A stretch of 5,434 bases of DNA from Alphaproteobacteria bacterium (GTDB lineage Bacteria > Pseudomonadota > Alphaproteobacteria > Rs-D84). The notes below the pieces were generated by a model that was not told the DNA's origin, ran no database searches, and was given only the letters and a program-made list of their open reading frames with translations. The stretch covers positions 1 to 5,434 of the forward strand of contig JAEDOP010000060.1 of assembly GCA_016301865.1 (NCBI GenBank), read 5' to 3'. Below, in pieces: positions 1 through 5,078 of this stretch. A program made the position numbers and the translations under genes. Numbering within the stretch: position 1 is the stretch's first letter; each line of letters starts with the position of its first letter.

Positions 1-96
1 ACAACGCAAACGAATTTATTGCACAATCATAAAAAAAGATTTATAATTAAAACGATATGAAATTCAGTTTTGTATTTTTCTCGTCTTTCTCGTCAT

Positions 97-108
97 CCCC
101 GTTGGGGG
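97..108 (+). repeat. GC palindrome CCCCGTTGGGGG upstream of serS
   Basis: CCCC-GTT-GGGG can form a 4-bp stem with a 3-nt loop in an otherwise AT-rich leader. It lies 95-106 nt before the serS start codon. The exact reverse complement occurs at 4726-4737, at nearly the same distance upstream of thrS. The left flank reads cgtcatcccc, which resembles the dispersed cgtcat-CCC..GGG repeats known from several proteobacterial genomes. No T-run follows, so it does not look like a terminator. A perfect 9-bp tandem duplication (TTTCTCGTC twice, 77-94) sits just before it. Confidence 0.5.
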
Positions 109-141
109 AATAATTTAGCATACACTTTATTGATTTTGTAA

Positions 142-170
142 TTGCGAAACCGTTCGCACCATAATAACAT
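142..170 (+). promoter_or_regulatory. candidate serS promoter
   Basis: A -35-like TTGCGA (142-147) is followed after 17 bp by a -10-like TAACAT (165-170). Each matches the sigma70 consensus at four of six positions. It would start transcription near 177 and give a leader of about 25 nt ending in the Shine-Dalgarno sequence GAAGGA (189-194). A short inverted repeat, GCGAA/TTCGC (144-148 and 153-157), overlaps the -35 element and spacer. The match is modest and could be chance in AT-rich DNA. Confidence 0.35.
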
Positions 171-202
171 ATATCCCAAAGATAAATCGAAGGAACAAGA
201 AA

Positions 203-1480
203 ATGTTGGATATAAAATTTATTCGTGAAAACCCAGAAACCGTTAAAAACGCCTGCCGGGTCAGAGGCATGACAGATTACACAGACGAAATCTTGACACT
301 GGACGCACGCGTTCGTGAACTGAAAACAATCACCCAGGCAAAAACCGCCGAAAAAAATAAAATCACACGCGAAATTCCAACCGCAACCGACCGCGCACCG
401 TTAATCGCGCGTTCGCGCGAAATTGCGAACGAAATCGCGGCCGACATGGCTGAACTTGCGGACAAAGAATCCCAGTTAAACGATTTATTGCACTGCGTCC
501 CACAAATTCCATCAAACGACGCGCCAATTGGTCGCGACGACACAGAAAACGTGGAAATCAGACGCGTTGGCACACCACGCGAATTTGACTTTACCCCACG
601 TCCACAGTGGGAACTGTTGGAAATGAACGGTTGGTGGAAACCTGAAAAAATCGCATCAATCTGTGGCACCCGTACCTATGCCCTGTTTGGCGAAGCGGCG
701 GAACTGGAATTGGCAATTCAAACATACGTTCTGCAAAAACTGATGGCACGCGGATTCACATTCGTAAACTGTCCATCAATTACAAAACCCCAGACCATCT
801 TTAACGCTGGCCACTTTATGGGTTCGGACCTGTCCGTCATGAACAACGATGTATTTATGTTAACCGACACAGATCGTTGCCTGGCGGGAACGGCTGAAAT
901 CATCTTAAATTCGCTGCACAGTGACGAAGTTTTAAACGAAAAAGATTTGCCAATTAAATACGTGGGTTTTTCCCCGTGTTTCCGCAAAGAAGCCGGTGCC
1001 GCCGGTCGTGACACCCGCGGAATCGTGCGCGTACACCAGTTTAACAAGGTTGAACAGTATATTTACTGCACCCCCGAACAATCGGACGAAATGCATGAAC
1101 ATTTGTTAAATAACCTGTGCGAAGTAATGGAAGATTTAGAATTACCATACCGCGTTATTGCGGCATGTACTGGCGACATGGGATTTAACAAGGTTAAAAT
1201 GCACGACGTCGAAGCCTGGTTCCCCAGTGAAAACACATACCGCGAACTGGGTTCGTGTTCTTCGATTGGCACATTCCAGGCACGCCGCACCAACACACGT
1301 TACCGCGCATCAGACGGAACACTGCGATTCTGCGCAACATTAAATAACACAGGTATCGCCCTGCCACGCGCAATTGTACCCGTAATTGAAAACCACCAAA
1401 ACCCAGACGGTTCGGTGAACATCCCAAAAAAACTGCAACCGTTAATGGGCGGTCGCACAAAAATCGGTGGCAAACACTAA
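203..1480 (+). CDS. serS: Serine--tRNA ligase (SerRS, class II)
   Basis: It charges tRNA(Ser) and tRNA(Sec) with serine in the cytoplasm. At 425 residues it has the normal full length for bacterial SerRS. The N-terminal helical arm that grips the long variable arm of tRNA(Ser) spans about residues 27-98. The class II catalytic core follows: the TAE serine-binding loop (230-232), motif 2 from F260-R261-K-E263 through GRDTRG to HQFNKVEQ (E284), the SCSS-FQARR segment (351-362), and motif 3 (LNNT at 380-383, R389, ENHQ at 396-399). The start is supported by GAAGGA 8 nt upstream and the family-typical opening MLDIKFIREN. Details such as RVHQFNKVEQY, ELPYR, LNNT and ALPR recall the Thermus-like type more than the common proteobacterial RQHQF/LNGSGLAVGR type; that comparison is from memory. 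It is transcribed toward tatA and ends at a shared hairpin terminator. Confidence 0.97.
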   Translation: MLDIKFIRENPETVKNACRVRGMTDYTDEILTLDARVRELKTITQAKTAEKNKITREIPTATDRAPLIARSREIANEIAADMAELADKESQLNDLLHCVPQIPSNDAPIGRDDTENVEIRRVGTPREFDFTPRPQWELLEMNGWWKPEKIASICGTRTYALFGEAAELELAIQTYVLQKLMARGFTFVNCPSITKPQTIFNAGHFMGSDLSVMNNDVFMLTDTDRCLAGTAEIILNSLHSDEVLNEKDLPIKYVGFSPCFRKEAGAAGRDTRGIVRVHQFNKVEQYIYCTPEQSDEMHEHLLNNLCEVMEDLELPYRVIAACTGDMGFNKVKMHDVEAWFPSENTYRELGSCSSIGTFQARRTNTRYRASDGTLRFCATLNNTGIALPRAIVPVIENHQNPDGSVNIPKKLQPLMGGRTKIGGKH

Positions 1481-1483
1481 CAC

Positions 1484-1517
1484 AAATAAAAATCCCGCAA
1501 TTGCGGGATTTTTATTT
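1484..1517. terminator. bidirectional intrinsic terminator between serS and tatA
   Basis: This is a perfect 34-bp palindrome: 17-bp arms at 1484-1500 and 1501-1517, with core ATCCCGCAA/TTGCGGGAT. A-rich left and T-rich right flanks give a U-tract on either strand. It begins 4 nt after the serS stop and overlaps two bases of the tatA stop codon (1516-1518). One hairpin can therefore end both converging transcripts. Confidence 0.9.
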
Positions 1518-1737
1518 ATTTCTTTTTCTGTTGCTTTTTCACAGGTGCTTTTTTTGCAACAGATTTTTTCTGTGGCTTCGCTTCTTGCTTTGGCGCAGTC
1601 TTTTTTATTTCCTTTTTAAAAATATTCAAACCATCCGCCAAATTTTTCATCATGCCTGGAATTTTATTCGACCCGAACAAAATAACCACCAAAACAACAA
1701 TAACCAGAATTTCTGCCCATCCAAAACGTCCAAACAT
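1516..1737 (-). CDS. tatA: Sec-independent translocase subunit TatA
   Basis: TatA oligomerises in the inner membrane and, with TatC (and usually TatB), exports folded twin-arginine proteins. The 73-residue protein shows the family layout: a short N-terminus with a polar residue (E9), a hydrophobic helix at about 10-20, the FG hinge (21-22) followed by NKIPG (24-28), an amphipathic helix (about 27-46, ending FKKEIKK), and a flexible tail. The tail (47-73) is unusual, with 11 lysines and one acidic residue, where many TatA tails are mixed or acidic. The start is supported by GGAG 6 nt upstream. It lies 13 nt after the SPOR gene and is almost certainly co-transcribed with it. No tatB or tatC follows; the next gene is convergent serS. 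It could be TatB-like, but FGSNKIP and the length favour TatA. Confidence 0.9.
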   Translation of the reverse strand: MFGRFGWAEILVIVVLVVILFGSNKIPGMMKNLADGLNIFKKEIKKTAPKQEAKPQKKSVAKKAPVKKQQKKK

Positions 1738-1750
1738 TTCAAACTCCTAT

Positions 1751-2548
1751 TTATTTCGCAACATAGCAATCCAGTCCATCAGACTTGGCATTACGACAGA
1801 ACCCATTTGCATCCGCTGCCGTCTTGAACGCAACACGCAAACGATATGTTGTTTTACCATCTTTTAACTGCGCGGCCAAGATTACAAACTGTTGCCCATC
1901 AAACAAACTTTTGTGTGCATTTTGAATCTGACGCTGGGCGCTTTCCGCCAACGCACGCGTGCTGTACGAGCCAAATTGAACATACCACGCCCCCGCCACA
2001 GGTTTGGCAACTGTCTTTGCCACAGGCTTTGTTGCCGGTTTCACTGCCGCCTTGGCAACCGGCTTTACTGCTGGTTTTGCCGCGGGTTTTGGCTGTGCCA
2101 CAGGCTTTGATTCTGCAGCCGGATTAAACCTAACTTCTTTGCGTTCTTCTATGACACGAACCGGCACACCCGCCGTTGCTGCCACTGGCTGTGGCTGTAC
2201 AACCGGCTGTGGTTTTGGCTGTGGCTGTGCAACCGGTTGTGATTTAACCTGAACCGGTTGTGGTTGCGCCTGAACCGGCTGTACCGGTGGCATAACATTC
2301 ATATCTGCGCCCTGTCCCGCATCTACAACAACCGGCGCGTCCAAATCCACTTCTATCGAAGACGAAGATTCATCACCAATCGCACGAATGATAACATAAG
2401 TTGCCAGCACGATAACAACCAACCCAATACTTAACAGCAACCATGGTTTTTTTGGACGTGGCGCCACAAATGGCGTTGCATCTGGCAATGTATCCATTGC
2501 ACCATTATCATCCAGATCTAACAAATCCAAGCTATTATCATCGTTCAT
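1751..2548 (-). CDS. FtsN-like SPOR-domain membrane protein
   Basis: This is a bitopic inner-membrane protein of 265 residues. It has an acidic cytoplasmic N-terminus (1-30), a short basic stretch (RPKKP, 31-35), a membrane helix (36-57), a long low-complexity periplasmic linker (about 61-186), and a C-terminal SPOR domain (187-265, opening AWYVQFGSYSTR). SPOR domains bind glycan strands stripped of stem peptides at the division septum. The linker has a Pro/Gln/Val part (87-124) and an Ala/Lys/Pro/Val part (147-185). C251 and C261 could form a disulfide, as in other SPOR domains. Topology and the adjacent tatA match the FtsN-type gene of the alphaproteobacterial argS-nagZ-scp-tat cluster, but FtsN identity is inferred. 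The start has the purine-rich AAGAGGGGGA 7 nt upstream, and a strong promoter lies just ahead. Confidence 0.88.
   Translation of the reverse strand: MNDDNSLDLLDLDDNGAMDTLPDATPFVAPRPKKPWLLLSIGLVVIVLATYVIIRAIGDESSSSIEVDLDAPVVVDAGQGADMNVMPPVQPVQAQPQPVQVKSQPVAQPQPKPQPVVQPQPVAATAGVPVRVIEERKEVRFNPAAESKPVAQPKPAAKPAVKPVAKAAVKPATKPVAKTVAKPVAGAWYVQFGSYSTRALAESAQRQIQNAHKSLFDGQQFVILAAQLKDGKTTYRLRVAFKTAADANGFCRNAKSDGLDCYVAK
1994..2110 (-). repeat. AKPV-type coding repeats in SPOR-protein linker
   Basis: Residues 147-185 are built from short imperfect units such as KPVA, KPAV and KPATKPVAK. In DNA these give a run of related GGCTTT/GGTTTT and GCCACAGG/GCAACCGG blocks on the + strand. The segment is lysine-rich and would be an extended, basic periplasmic spacer before the SPOR domain. 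Such tracts are prone to unit gain and loss. Confidence 0.7.
2177..2290 (-). repeat. PQPV-type coding repeats in SPOR-protein linker
   Basis: Residues 87-124 consist of imperfect PV-Q and QPQP units containing almost only Pro, Gln, Val, Ala and Lys. On the + strand this appears as repeated CAACCGG and GGCTGTGG blocks. It forms the membrane-proximal half of the linker and differs in composition from the AKPV half. Confidence 0.7.
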
Positions 2549-2578
2549 GATAAAATCCCCCTCTTATTCATTACGAAT

Positions 2579-2607
2579 ATTATATCATAAAAAAAAACAA
2601 TAACCAA
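2579..2607 (-). promoter_or_regulatory. extended -10 promoter for SPOR-tatA operon
   Basis: Read on the - strand, there is a perfect TATAAT (2579-2584) preceded by TG one base upstream (2586-2587), giving TGATATAAT. A weak -35 TTGGTT (2602-2607) lies 17 bp further up. Transcription would begin near 2572, giving a leader of about 24 nt that carries the AAGAGGGGGA ribosome-binding site. This is the best promoter match in the window and suggests that SPOR-tatA is a separate unit from the upstream lipoprotein gene. Confidence 0.65.
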
Positions 2608-2674
2608 ACAAATAGAACATAAAAAAAACAGAAGACACAAAAATCATATCTCATGTCTCCTGTCACACATATCA

Positions 2675-2818
2675 CTATTTCGGCATATTTCCAAAATTTG
2701 GTGGCACAATTAACTTCTGATTTTGTTCTACAATCGGCTCTACCGCGCACTGTTTTGCACATCCCGCCAAAACAAAGCCCAAAGAACAAAGTGCAAACAG
2801 CAAAGTTATTTTTTTCAT
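2675..2818 (-). CDS. small lipoprotein, possibly BamF/DUF3035-like
   Basis: This is a 47-residue precursor. Its signal peptide (MKK followed by a hydrophobic stretch) ends in a lipobox, V16-L-A-G-C20, so the mature protein is a lipid-anchored peptide of only 28 residues. An in-frame ATG 13 codons upstream exists, but the internal ATG at 2816-2818 is preferred. It has AGGA 6 nt ahead and gives a canonical lipoprotein signal. The mature part contains a second Cys (C24) and ends LIVPPNFGNMPK. A Leu-x-x-Pro-Pro-x-Phe motif near the end of a small lipoprotein recalls BamF/DUF3035 of alphaproteobacterial outer-membrane assembly, but similarity over so few residues is weak. No promoter is clear in the 83 bp after thrS, so co-transcription with thrS is likely. 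It ends with TAG. Confidence 0.75.
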   Translation of the reverse strand: MKKITLLFALCSLGFVLAGCAKQCAVEPIVEQNQKLIVPPNFGNMPK

Positions 2819-2840
2819 ATATGTTCCTTTTATTATTCCT

Positions 2841-2894
2841 GCAAAGACAAAGCCCAAATCACAAATAAAATGCTCTTTGCGCTTTGCTCTTTGC
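2841..2894. repeat. inverted repeat with 7-bp tandem units between thrS and lipoprotein gene
   Basis: GCAAAGACAAAGC (2841-2853) pairs with GCTTTGCTCTTTGC (2881-2894) apart from one bulged base, leaving a 27-nt loop. The right arm belongs to three tandem 7-bp units (GCTCTTT, GCGCTTT, GCTCTTT; 2872-2892). The hairpin follows the thrS stop by about 8 nt. No T-run follows on the - strand, so it fits an mRNA-stabilising or attenuating hairpin better than a classical terminator; that role is inferred. Confidence 0.5.
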
Positions 2895-2901
2895 TCATTA
2901 A

Positions 2902-4635
2902 TTACAAAGGCATCTTAACACTATCTTGCATCATTTCGACGAATGCGTCCAGTGACATTGATTCCTGTTGTTCAACCCCCAACCTGCGCAGTGTGACATT
3001 TCTGTCTGCCATTTCTTTTTCACCAACAACTGCGATGATTGGCGTCTTGGCCAACGACAGTTCACGGATTTTATAGTTGACCTTTTCATCTCTCAAATCC
3101 GCACGCGCGTTCACACCGGCATTACGCAACATTTCGACAACTTCATTTGCGTAATCGGCATGTTTTTGTGAAATTGGTGTAACAACAACCGGCTCTGGCG
3201 ACAACCACAGTGGCAAATTACCACCCGTTGATTCCAATAACACACCCATAAAGCGTTCAATTGACCCCAACATCGCACGATGCAACATAATTGGACGATG
3301 CTTTTCACCATCTTCACCAACATAGGTCAAATCAAAACGTTCTGGCAAATTCATATCCAATTGCACTGTACCGCACTGCCATACACGCCCCATCGAATCG
3401 CACAGATAGTTATCAATCTTTGGGCCATAGAACGCTGCATCCCCTTCGGCGATTTCATATTCAATCCCATTCGCATCCAGCGCATGCTTTAATGCACCTT
3501 CGGCCTTGTCCCAAATTTCATCCGACCCAATACGGAATTCTGATTCTTTGCGCGTTGCCAATTTCATGGTAATTTTATCAAAACCAAACTTGCCATAAAT
3601 ATCTTTGATAAAGCGCAGGATTTTAACCACTTCTTCTTCTAACTGTTCTTCGGTACAAAAAATATGCGCATCGTCCTGGGTAAATTCACGCACACGCATC
3701 AGACCTGACAGACCGCCCGCCGCCTCGTAACGATGAACCTTGCCAAATTCGGCCATATATAATGGCAAATCTTTGTACGAACGCAGACCATGTCCAAACA
3801 CCAACATACCACCCGGACACGACATCGGTTTGATACAGAACACTTTACCATCCTGGGTTTTACCTGAATAATTATGTTCACCATACTTTGCCCAGTGTCC
3901 GCTGCGTTCCCACAGACATCTGTCCATAACAGCCGGCGTTGAAATTTCCTGGTATCCCGCCCGTTCCTGGCGCGCACGTACATACTCAATCAGACGGCGA
4001 TACATCTTGTACCCCTTGTCATGCCAGAACACCGCCCCCGGTGCATATTCTGGTTCAAAGTGGAACAAATCCATATCCTTGCCCAATTTACGGTTATCGC
4101 GCGCGGCGGCCTCTTCCTGCATTTTCAGGAAATTATCCAATTCTTCGCGTGTTGCGAACGCATCAACATAGATACGCTGTAACATTTTGTTTTTTGAATC
4201 CCCCTTCCAGTACGCACCGGCAACACTGCGGATTTTAAAACTGTCGCGTGGTAAATCCTTGGAACTTTCCACGTGTGGCCCACGACACAAATCCGTAAAA
4301 TCACGGAAAGTATAGATTGACAATGCTTCACCCGCTGCATCATATTCGTTCAACCATTCCATTTTATATGGTTGGTCTGCGAAAATTTCCTTAGCCTCGG
4401 CCAACGAAACATTTCTCTGTTCAAAACGACCATTAGACTTGATTAAATCGCGCATTTCCTTTTCAATCTGGGCAAAATCATCTTCGGAAAAACGATATTC
4501 TGTATCAAAGTCATAATAAAATCCATTTTCAATCGCCGGACCACCCGCAAATTTAACATCTGGGTGTAATTTTTTAACCGCCGCTGCCATAACGTGTGCC
4601 AATGAATGACGTATTAATTCGATATCATATGCCAT
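2902..4635 (-). CDS. thrS: Threonine--tRNA ligase lacking the TGS domain
   Basis: It charges tRNA(Thr) and removes mischarged serine. It has 577 residues against about 640 for E. coli ThrRS, and the missing part is the N-terminal TGS domain. The protein begins directly in the editing domain, with H10-x3-H14 and C117-x3-H121 (DLCRGPH) intact. The class II core follows: zinc ligands C273 (KPMSCPGG), H324 (DDAHIF) and H452 (IMLHRA), motif 2 HRYE (301-304) with MRVREFTQDDAH (313-324), and motif 3 around R461. An anticodon-binding domain (about 482-570) follows. Truncation by annotation is excluded: an in-frame TAA lies at 4666-4668 and no start codon occurs between it and 4635. AAGG 8 nt upstream serves as ribosome-binding site. 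A lipoprotein gene follows on the same strand. Confidence 0.96.
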   Translation of the reverse strand: MAYDIELIRHSLAHVMAAAVKKLHPDVKFAGGPAIENGFYYDFDTEYRFSEDDFAQIEKEMRDLIKSNGRFEQRNVSLAEAKEIFADQPYKMEWLNEYDAAGEALSIYTFRDFTDLCRGPHVESSKDLPRDSFKIRSVAGAYWKGDSKNKMLQRIYVDAFATREELDNFLKMQEEAAARDNRKLGKDMDLFHFEPEYAPGAVFWHDKGYKMYRRLIEYVRARQERAGYQEISTPAVMDRCLWERSGHWAKYGEHNYSGKTQDGKVFCIKPMSCPGGMLVFGHGLRSYKDLPLYMAEFGKVHRYEAAGGLSGLMRVREFTQDDAHIFCTEEQLEEEVVKILRFIKDIYGKFGFDKITMKLATRKESEFRIGSDEIWDKAEGALKHALDANGIEYEIAEGDAAFYGPKIDNYLCDSMGRVWQCGTVQLDMNLPERFDLTYVGEDGEKHRPIMLHRAMLGSIERFMGVLLESTGGNLPLWLSPEPVVVTPISQKHADYANEVVEMLRNAGVNARADLRDEKVNYKIRELSLAKTPIIAVVGEKEMADRNVTLRRLGVEQQESMSLDAFVEMMQDSVKMPL

Positions 4636-4685
4636 AATAAAAGCCTTTTTATATTTTATATTTTTTTAATTTGATTAACTGTTTG

Positions 4686-4691
4686 ATTATA
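4686..4691 (-). promoter_or_regulatory. candidate thrS -10 box
   Basis: On the - strand this is a perfect TATAAT, 50 nt upstream of the thrS ATG, giving a leader of about 44 nt. No good -35 is present at 16-18 bp (4708-4715 reads CGCGG-like), so it would be weak or need an activator. GTGC-GTG-GCAC, a tiny inverted repeat, lies just upstream of the -10. Confidence 0.45.
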
Positions 4692-4725
4692 AGAATTTGT
4701 GCCACGCACCGCGATAGAATTTACA

Positions 4726-4737
4726 CCCCCAACGGGG
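4726..4737 (-). repeat. GC palindrome CCCCGTTGGGGG upstream of thrS
   Basis: Read in the direction of thrS this is CCCCGTTGGGGG, 91-102 nt before the ATG and identical to the element at 97-108 upstream of serS. Here the flanks extend the stem: ACA and TGT pair beyond one A/G mismatch. It lies upstream of the candidate -10, so it would act as DNA (an operator or activator site) rather than as a leader hairpin if that promoter is right. Confidence 0.5.
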
Positions 4738-4816
4738 TTGTAGTAGTTGTTGTAAAGAACAAACCAAACATTTTCATAAAAACAATGTTATTCCTTTATC
4801 TATAAAAAGTCAAGCA

Positions 4817-4872
4817 CCTTGCGCTTGAAACAGAATAAACAAAAATGGTTTAGATAAAAATAAAACCGACAA
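4817..4872 (+). repeat. 56-bp direct repeat, copy 1
   Basis: It begins CCTTGCGCTTGAAACAG and ends AAAACCGACAA. It matches 4957-5012 at 55 of 56 positions (G at 4847, A at 4987), offset by 140 bp. Unlike copy 2 it has no complementary GTTGTCGGTTTT arm next to it, so it carries only half of the terminator stem. Confidence 0.9.
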
Positions 4873-4956
4873 ACACATAAACCATACAAAAATGAAAGAT
4901 AATGGTATAGATATGGACAGTGCCACCCCAAATCAACACAAAAAAACAACCCAACC

Positions 4957-5012
4957 CCTTGCGCTTGAAACAGAATAAACAAAAATAGTTTAGATAAAAA
5001 TAAAACCGACAA
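4957..5012 (+). repeat. 56-bp direct repeat, copy 2
   Basis: This is the second copy of the 56-bp unit. From 4971 onward it is also the left arm of the long inverted repeat that ends in yebC, so three related segments (two direct, one inverted) lie within about 260 bp. Confidence 0.9.
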
Positions 5013-5078
5013 CGCAGTGTACAGAAGCTACATAAGTTGTCGGTTTTGTTTTTAGATGAATTATTTTTGTTTATTCTG
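4971..5078. repeat. 108-bp inverted repeat with 43-bp arms overlapping the yebC 3' end
   Basis: The left arm (4971-5013) and the reverse complement of the right arm (5036-5078) are the same length and identical at 38 of 43 positions without gaps. The outer 17 and inner 12 positions are perfect. The loop is 22 nt (5014-5035). The right arm includes the yebC stop codon and last glutamate codon. The outer arms are AT-rich, but the ungapped match over 43 bp and the GC-containing ends argue against chance. No target-site duplication is visible. Confidence 0.85.
5002..5047. terminator. yebC terminator (possibly bidirectional)
   Basis: This is the inner part of the long inverted repeat: AAAACCGACAAC (5002-5013) pairs perfectly with GTTGTCGGTTTT (5036-5047). 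TGTA/TACA inside the loop (5018-5021, 5029-5032) can extend the fold. On the - strand it lies 23 nt after the yebC stop and is followed by a T-rich tract. On the + strand GTTTTT follows as well. Confidence 0.8.

Larger units (their letters stand above)
4636..5070. other. AT-rich intergenic region between thrS and yebC
   Basis: The 435-bp gap contains, from thrS outward: a very AT-rich thrS leader, a TATAAT box (4686-4691), a GC palindrome (4726-4737), two copies of a 56-bp direct repeat (from 4817 and from 4957) and a long inverted repeat that reaches the yebC stop codon. There is no tRNA-like or convincing protein-coding structure. The longest tidy + strand frame with an ATG (4892-4978, 28 codons) has no ribosome-binding site. 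Confidence 0.8.

Noticed and set aside
277..1460. Several - strand and alternative-frame open frames across serS
   Set aside because: They overlap a certain gene, lack ribosome-binding sites and have no recognisable protein features; the same holds for the + strand frames over the SPOR gene and thrS.
2585..2674. Intrinsic terminator after the lipoprotein gene
   Set aside because: T-rich tracts follow on the - strand, but the only stem (ATAT plus a bulged GTGT/ACAT) is too weak to call.
2830..2842. AATAAT as a -10 box for the lipoprotein gene
   Set aside because: It sits immediately before the ribosome-binding site, leaving no room for a leader, and has no usable -35.
2819..2857. Longer start (13 extra residues) for the small lipoprotein
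   Set aside because: The internal ATG has AGGA at good spacing and yields a standard MKK signal peptide with lipobox; the extension would disrupt it.
4692..4708. TGGCAC upstream of thrS as a sigma54 -24 element
   Set aside because: The matching -12 TTGC element is absent at the required spacing (CTTATA is found); a sigma70 TATAAT lies there instead.
4636..4800. T-box or other amino-acid riboswitch in the thrS leader
   Set aside because: No T-box sequence, specifier loop or terminator/antiterminator pair is visible; the leader after the -10 is short and nearly all A/T.
4800..5012. - strand open frame containing two similar Phe/Leu-rich stretches
   Set aside because: It is a by-product of the 56-bp DNA repeat. 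The 140-bp period is not a multiple of three, so the copies are read in different frames, and the composition is AT-driven.
4817..5012. CRISPR-like array
   Set aside because: Only two repeat copies, 56 bp each with an 84-bp spacer, and no cas genes.
4971..5078. MITE with terminal inverted repeats and target duplication
   Set aside because: The flanking bases on the two sides do not match, so no target-site duplication supports transposition. A repeat element of another kind stays open.
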